From positions 496,001-560,000 of the forward strand of contig NZ_JAMQOQ010000003.1 of the NCBI RefSeq assembly GCF_031624635.1: a stretch of DNA of 64,000 nt, written 5' to 3'. A program made the position numbers and the translations under genes. The notes beneath the pieces are model-generated. The model did no database searches, had not been told where the DNA came from, and saw nothing but the letters and a program-made list of their open reading frames with translations. This document shows, piece after piece, positions 60,874 to 64,000 of the stretch. Position 1 is the stretch's first letter. Each line of letters opens with the position of its first letter. The DNA comes from Halogeometricum sp. S3BR5-2 (GTDB lineage: Archaea > Halobacteriota > Halobacteria > Halobacteriales > Haloferacaceae).

Positions 60874-61390
60874 CACGACCTCAGCGGCCGTCGAACCTGC
60901 CTTCTCGGCCACCGACTCTACGACCGGGGTCCGTCAGGAGTCCCGGCGCGGAAAGCGGCGAGTGCGCTATCACGCGGATGCCCTGCTCGTGACACCACTT
61001 GACGAGGTCGGTGCGGGGACGGTACGGGTGGCGCTCGACCTGGACCAGCGCGGGCGGGACGCGTACCCCCTCGACCAGTTGAGTCAGTTGCGCGAGCGTC
61101 ACGTTACACACCCCCAGGGTCCGGGCGAGCCCGTCCTCGTGGAGCGCTTCCATCCGGCGCCACGTCTCGACCAGCGAGTGGTCGGCGCCGGCCGGCTCGC
61201 CCGACTCGTTGGTAGGGAACGTCAGTCGCTCCTGCTCAGCGACCGGGAGTCGAGAGAGGCCGCGGAGCGCACCTCGATGAGCCAACGCCCCGGGCCAGTG
61301 GAGCGCGTAGCAGTCGAACGCGTCGACATCGAGTTCCGCCAGCGAACCCTCGCAGGCCTCTCGAAGGTCGCCGGGGCCGTGGTTAGCTTC
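60860..61390 (-). pseudogene. Aldo-keto reductase remnant, truncated at both ends, frameshifted
   Basis: Reads NHGPGDLREACEGSLAELDV, then YALHWPGALAH, ARTLGVCNVTLAQLTQLVEG, HEQGIRVIAHSPLSAPGLLT, the middle of an AKR. After a frame change near 60930 it continues SVAEKAGSTAAEVVL. The N-terminal 70 or so residues with the catalytic Tyr are absent (cut at the permease gene end near 61383). The C-terminus is lost at the HEPN junction. Confidence 0.7.
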
Positions 61391-62525
61391 GGAGAGCATC
61401 AACTGGACGATCGTTCGCCGCTTTCCATGCCGGATAGAGTCCGCTTAGAACGCTCGCGACGACCGCGAATGCAAACCCGAAGAGGAGGTACTGGGAACTG
61501 CTCCAGTTGAGCACAGCCATCGCATTACCCGTGAGCAACTGGAACATGACTAGTCCCACAACCAGCGACCCGATCGTTCCGATGAGACCACCGACTACAC
61601 CCATGAGCGCTGCCTCGGTAAGGATCATTCGGAGTACCTCACCACGGCGAATCCCGACCGCTCTGAGAACGCCGATCTCGCCGCGGCGTTCGACCGTACT
61701 CATGAGCATCACGTTCAGGATGGCGACACTAGCGACAACCAGAGAGATGCCACCGATCCCAAGCAACGCGTAGTTGAGCGTATTCAGGAACGTGGTGAGG
61801 CTATCTAAGCTCCCGAAGGTGTTGACGCTCAACACCTCTTCTTCTTCAGTGTTGAAATACTCGTCAACTCTACTGGCGATGTCGTTAGCCACCTCACTAC
61901 TGCCTGCGGTGATCGTCACCGTGTCGTAGTACTCCTGATCAGAAAGAGCCGACATCGGCAGAACGAGGGACCCGCCTCCACCACCGAACCCACCGGATGA
62001 TTCGATGAACCCTTGAACTCGGTAGATCTGACCGCCGTATTCGACGGGGTCTCCGATTTCGAGTCCGAGTGTCTCAGCAGTACTGTTGCTGATGAGTGCC
62101 CCGGACACCAATCGATCCGGGGCTTCGCCCGTTGTGAGATTGTACAACGCGTCTGCGCGTGTCACCCCCGTGACGCTCACTCTCGCTTCCTCCCCGTTTC
62201 TCGCCGAGAGCGTCGTGGAGTTTGTCTTCTGAGGAACTACTGCCGCGTCGCGGACGATATTCTGGAGTGTTTCGACTTGGCTTCGGGTTACGCCCTCGAT
62301 GTCGCTGTCCTCTCCAGCGCCGACTGTCACGTCCCCCCCGATAGAACCGAGGTTCGACGTTGCTTGTTGTTGGAGCGCGGCACCCGCCATTCCGAGCGAG
62401 GCGATCGAGATAACGCCGATGATAATTCCGAGCGCGGCTAGCGCTGTCCGCGTCTTGTTTCGACCAAGATTGCGCCACGCCATCAGCGCACTCGGATACC
62501 GCCACAGCCAATCTGCGACGCTCAC
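61383..62525 (-). CDS. MacB/FtsX-type ABC transporter permease
   Basis: 380 residues. N-terminal helix (ALAALGIIIGVISIASLGMA), a large extracytoplasmic MacB-PCD domain (about 45-235) with a Gly-rich loop, and three C-terminal helices with MLMSTVERRGEIGVLRAVGI, the FtsX-domain signature. Works with the ATPase encoded just upstream (4-base ATGA overlap) as a mechanotransmission exporter, likely for peptides, lipids or lipoproteins. Ends PVDALRS, as is normal for the family. Confidence 0.92.
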   Translation of the reverse strand: MSVADWLWRYPSALMAWRNLGRNKTRTALAALGIIIGVISIASLGMAGAALQQQATSNLGSIGGDVTVGAGEDSDIEGVTRSQVETLQNIVRDAAVVPQKTNSTTLSARNGEEARVSVTGVTRADALYNLTTGEAPDRLVSGALISNSTAETLGLEIGDPVEYGGQIYRVQGFIESSGGFGGGGGSLVLPMSALSDQEYYDTVTITAGSSEVANDIASRVDEYFNTEEEEVLSVNTFGSLDSLTTFLNTLNYALLGIGGISLVVASVAILNVMLMSTVERRGEIGVLRAVGIRRGEVLRMILTEAALMGVVGGLIGTIGSLVVGLVMFQLLTGNAMAVLNWSSSQYLLFGFAFAVVASVLSGLYPAWKAANDRPVDALRS

Positions 62526-63199
62526 GATTCAGTCACCTCCTGAATCACCCCGTCGACGATACGGACGGTGCTGTCGGTGTACTCAAGCATCTGATCGTCG
62601 TGTGTCACCGAAACGATGGCGACGTTTTCGTCTTCTTTCAACCGCGTGAGCTCTTCGAGGATCGTCTGTCCGGTGTCTTGGTCGAGATTCCCCGTCGGCT
62701 CGTCCGCCAGCAGGATATCCGGCTGGTTGATCAGCGACCGTGCGACTGCGACGCGCTGTTGTTGACCGCCCGAGAGTTGATCGGGCGTGTGATCGAGTCG
62801 CTCACCCAGACCAACTCGACGGAGCAGTTCAATCGCACGATCGCGACGGTCGACCGACGTGTCCCACATTGACGGCAATTCGACGTTTTCGGTCGCTGTG
62901 AGCATCGGCAGGAGATGGAAATCCTGGAAGACGAATCCGATTCCGGTCCGACGCTCCTCGGTGAGTTCGTCTTCGGTGAACTCCGTCACGTCGCGTCCGT
63001 CCAAGCGAACGTGGCCTTCGGTGGGCGTGTCGAGCAGTCCGATCATATTGAGCATCGTACTCTTTCCCGAACCCGAAGGACCGATCACGGTGACCATCTC
63101 ACCGCGGTCGGCACTGAAGTCGACGCCCTTGAGCGCCTCGATGATCTCCGTTCCGCTCTGATAGCGTTTGACGACATCTTCGAGTTCGATGACGCTCAT
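62522..63199 (-). CDS. MacB/LolD-type ABC transporter ATPase
   Basis: 225 residues. Walker A GPSGSGKS (40-47), Q-loop, signature LSGGQQQRVAVARSL, Walker B ILLADEPTGNLD, H-loop VSVTHDDQML. Start at ATG 63199, which overlaps the stop of the upstream gene by four bases; an earlier in-frame ATG would add five residues. Confidence 0.95.
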   Translation of the reverse strand: MSVIELEDVVKRYQSGTEIIEALKGVDFSADRGEMVTVIGPSGSGKSTMLNMIGLLDTPTEGHVRLDGRDVTEFTEDELTEERRTGIGFVFQDFHLLPMLTATENVELPSMWDTSVDRRDRAIELLRRVGLGERLDHTPDQLSGGQQQRVAVARSLINQPDILLADEPTGNLDQDTGQTILEELTRLKEDENVAIVSVTHDDQMLEYTDSTVRIVDGVIQEVTES

Positions 63200-64000
63200 G
63201 ACTGTCGACGCCACCAGTAGAGACCGACTGCGCCAATCACCGCGACGACGAGCACGATGCCGATACCCATCAGCGGAATTCCAGCTTCGTCGTTACCACC
63301 GGCACCACTGCTGGCAGCGGCCTCGCCGTTTTGAGAGGCGGCAGCGCTATCGGAGATGTCCATCTGGACCGTCCGGACGAACTGCTCGCCGCCCGCCGAG
63401 TAGCGGATTTCGACGGGAATGCTGTCGACCGACTGATTGGCATCGGCGGTGAGCTCGAACGTGGCGAACTCACTCGACTCAACGCTCCCGACGAAGTACT
63501 CTCCGTTCGGCGAGGTCGGCGAGATTCTGTCCGAATTAGCGACACTGACGAGCACGGAGCTGGCGTCGCTGCTTCCGAGATTTGCGGCGTCGCCGCTTAG
63601 GGTGACGGTCGAACCAGTCCAAATCGCTTCGATACCCGTCAGGTCGATGTTCGACCGTTCGCGGGGATTGTAGTCGAGCGTCGTATTCGACGTGTACTCC
63701 TCACCGGCAGCAGTGTACGCTGCCACAAGCGTGAGCTCGCCTGCCGGAATGTCAGTGCTGTTGAGTCTGAACTGCTGAGTCGTTTCGGCGGGGACGTCCG
63801 ACACCAACGCGCGCTGTCCCACCTCGCCGTCGACGATCGCGCGAAGTTGGACGTCAGTGAGATCGACGTTGCCGTACTCCGTGAGTTCGGTTCGGATGAC
63901 GGACGAACCGTTGACTTCCGCGACCGTCGCTGTCAGGTCCGCGTCGACCTCCGCCTCTTCGACATCGACCATCCTCTCGAACGTCGCCGTCCGAGTCGCC
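63196..64000 (-). CDS. Surface-anchored exporter-associated protein (COG1361-like), partial
   Basis: At least 267 residues; the frame is open at the window end. Tandem beta-sandwich domains of the COG1361/CARDB kind (LTEYGNVDLTDVQLRAIVDG, then ANLGSSDASSVLVSVANS) are followed by a Gly/Ala/Ser-rich spacer and a C-terminal helix IPLMGIGIVLVVAVIGAVGL with a basic stop (YWWRRQS). It probably plays the outside adaptor role to the MacB-like ATPase/permease pair, with which it is translationally coupled. Confidence 0.82.
   Translation of the reverse strand, partial: ATRTATFERMVDVEEAEVDADLTATVAEVNGSSVIRTELTEYGNVDLTDVQLRAIVDGEVGQRALVSDVPAETTQQFRLNSTDIPAGELTLVAAYTAAGEEYTSNTTLDYNPRERSNIDLTGIEAIWTGSTVTLSGDAANLGSSDASSVLVSVANSDRISPTSPNGEYFVGSVESSEFATFELTADANQSVDSIPVEIRYSAGGEQFVRTVQMDISDSAAASQNGEAAASSGAGGNDEAGIPLMGIGIVLVVAVIGAVGLYWWRRQS

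Overview
The window is haloarchaeal chromosomal (or megaplasmid) DNA. The proteins are strongly acidic and most genes are GC-rich. Many genes have an archaeal TATA box about 27 bases before the start codon (leaderless transcripts), and exported proteins use twin-arginine or Tat-lipobox signals. Typical halophile families occur: DUF58/MoxR/DUF4129, paired DUF6498-like membrane proteins, a PhiH1-type repressor, CDGSH proteins, Orc1/Cdc6, and IS200/IS605 and IS6 elements. No rRNA or tRNA gene was found, so the genus is left open; a Haloferacales member is a guess.

Layout. 1-2 kb: end of a surface-glycan locus (GT4 glycosyltransferase, FemAB-like transferase). 3-5 kb: MobA-like nucleotidyltransferase and a tyrosine recombinase. 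5.4-7.3 kb: a Tat-exported protein with YadA-head-like repeats. 7.4-14.9 kb: a MoxR-DUF58-DUF4129 envelope module in two facing and diverging blocks. 14.9-18.7 kb: metallo-beta-lactamase hydrolase and two tandem paralogous membrane proteins. 19-20.8 kb: VapBC pair and a GH10 xylanase without signal peptide. 20.9-25.8 kb: lipoprotein, membrane GT2, sortase-type surface protein, DUF1616 protein. 25.9-31.3 kb: TumE-type toxin-antitoxin pair, Nudix hydrolase, Tat serine hydrolase, PH-domain protein, and a frameshifted membrane protein.

31.3-33.2 kb holds an orc1/cdc6 gene flanked by origin-recognition-box-like repeats pointing inwards from both sides, a candidate replication origin. The next 5 kb is a scrapyard of toxin-antitoxin genes (MazF, a second TumE pair, wHTH/VapB, AbrB-PIN, HicB) mixed with IS200/IS605 remnants that share one right-end-type hairpin. 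This looks like an integrated or decayed replicon.

39.5-56.2 kb is a polysaccharide region. A sugar dehydrogenase lacking its C-terminal domain overlaps a hyaluronan-synthase-like processive GT2. An IS6 element follows, then a clearly AT-richer block (about 42.5-55.0 kb) with GT4 enzymes, a Wzx-type flippase, a UDP-glucuronate 4-epimerase, a large polytopic protein and three alkaline-phosphatase-superfamily enzymes. All three of those end in the same LADLGY motif and carry a Thr where sulfatases need Cys or Ser. The working model is an acquired surface-polymer locus with phosphoryl-type decoration. Higher-GC sequence resumes with a GT4 gene at 55.1 kb.

56.5-58.7 kb is a small plasmid- or provirus-like segment with a PhiH1-type repressor, a wHTH protein, a coiled-coil protein and two related structured repeats. 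59-61.4 kb has a CDGSH iron-sulfur protein, a TnpB tail, and a MNT-HEPN pair cut off against a truncated aldo-keto reductase. The window ends inside a MacB-type ABC exporter operon.
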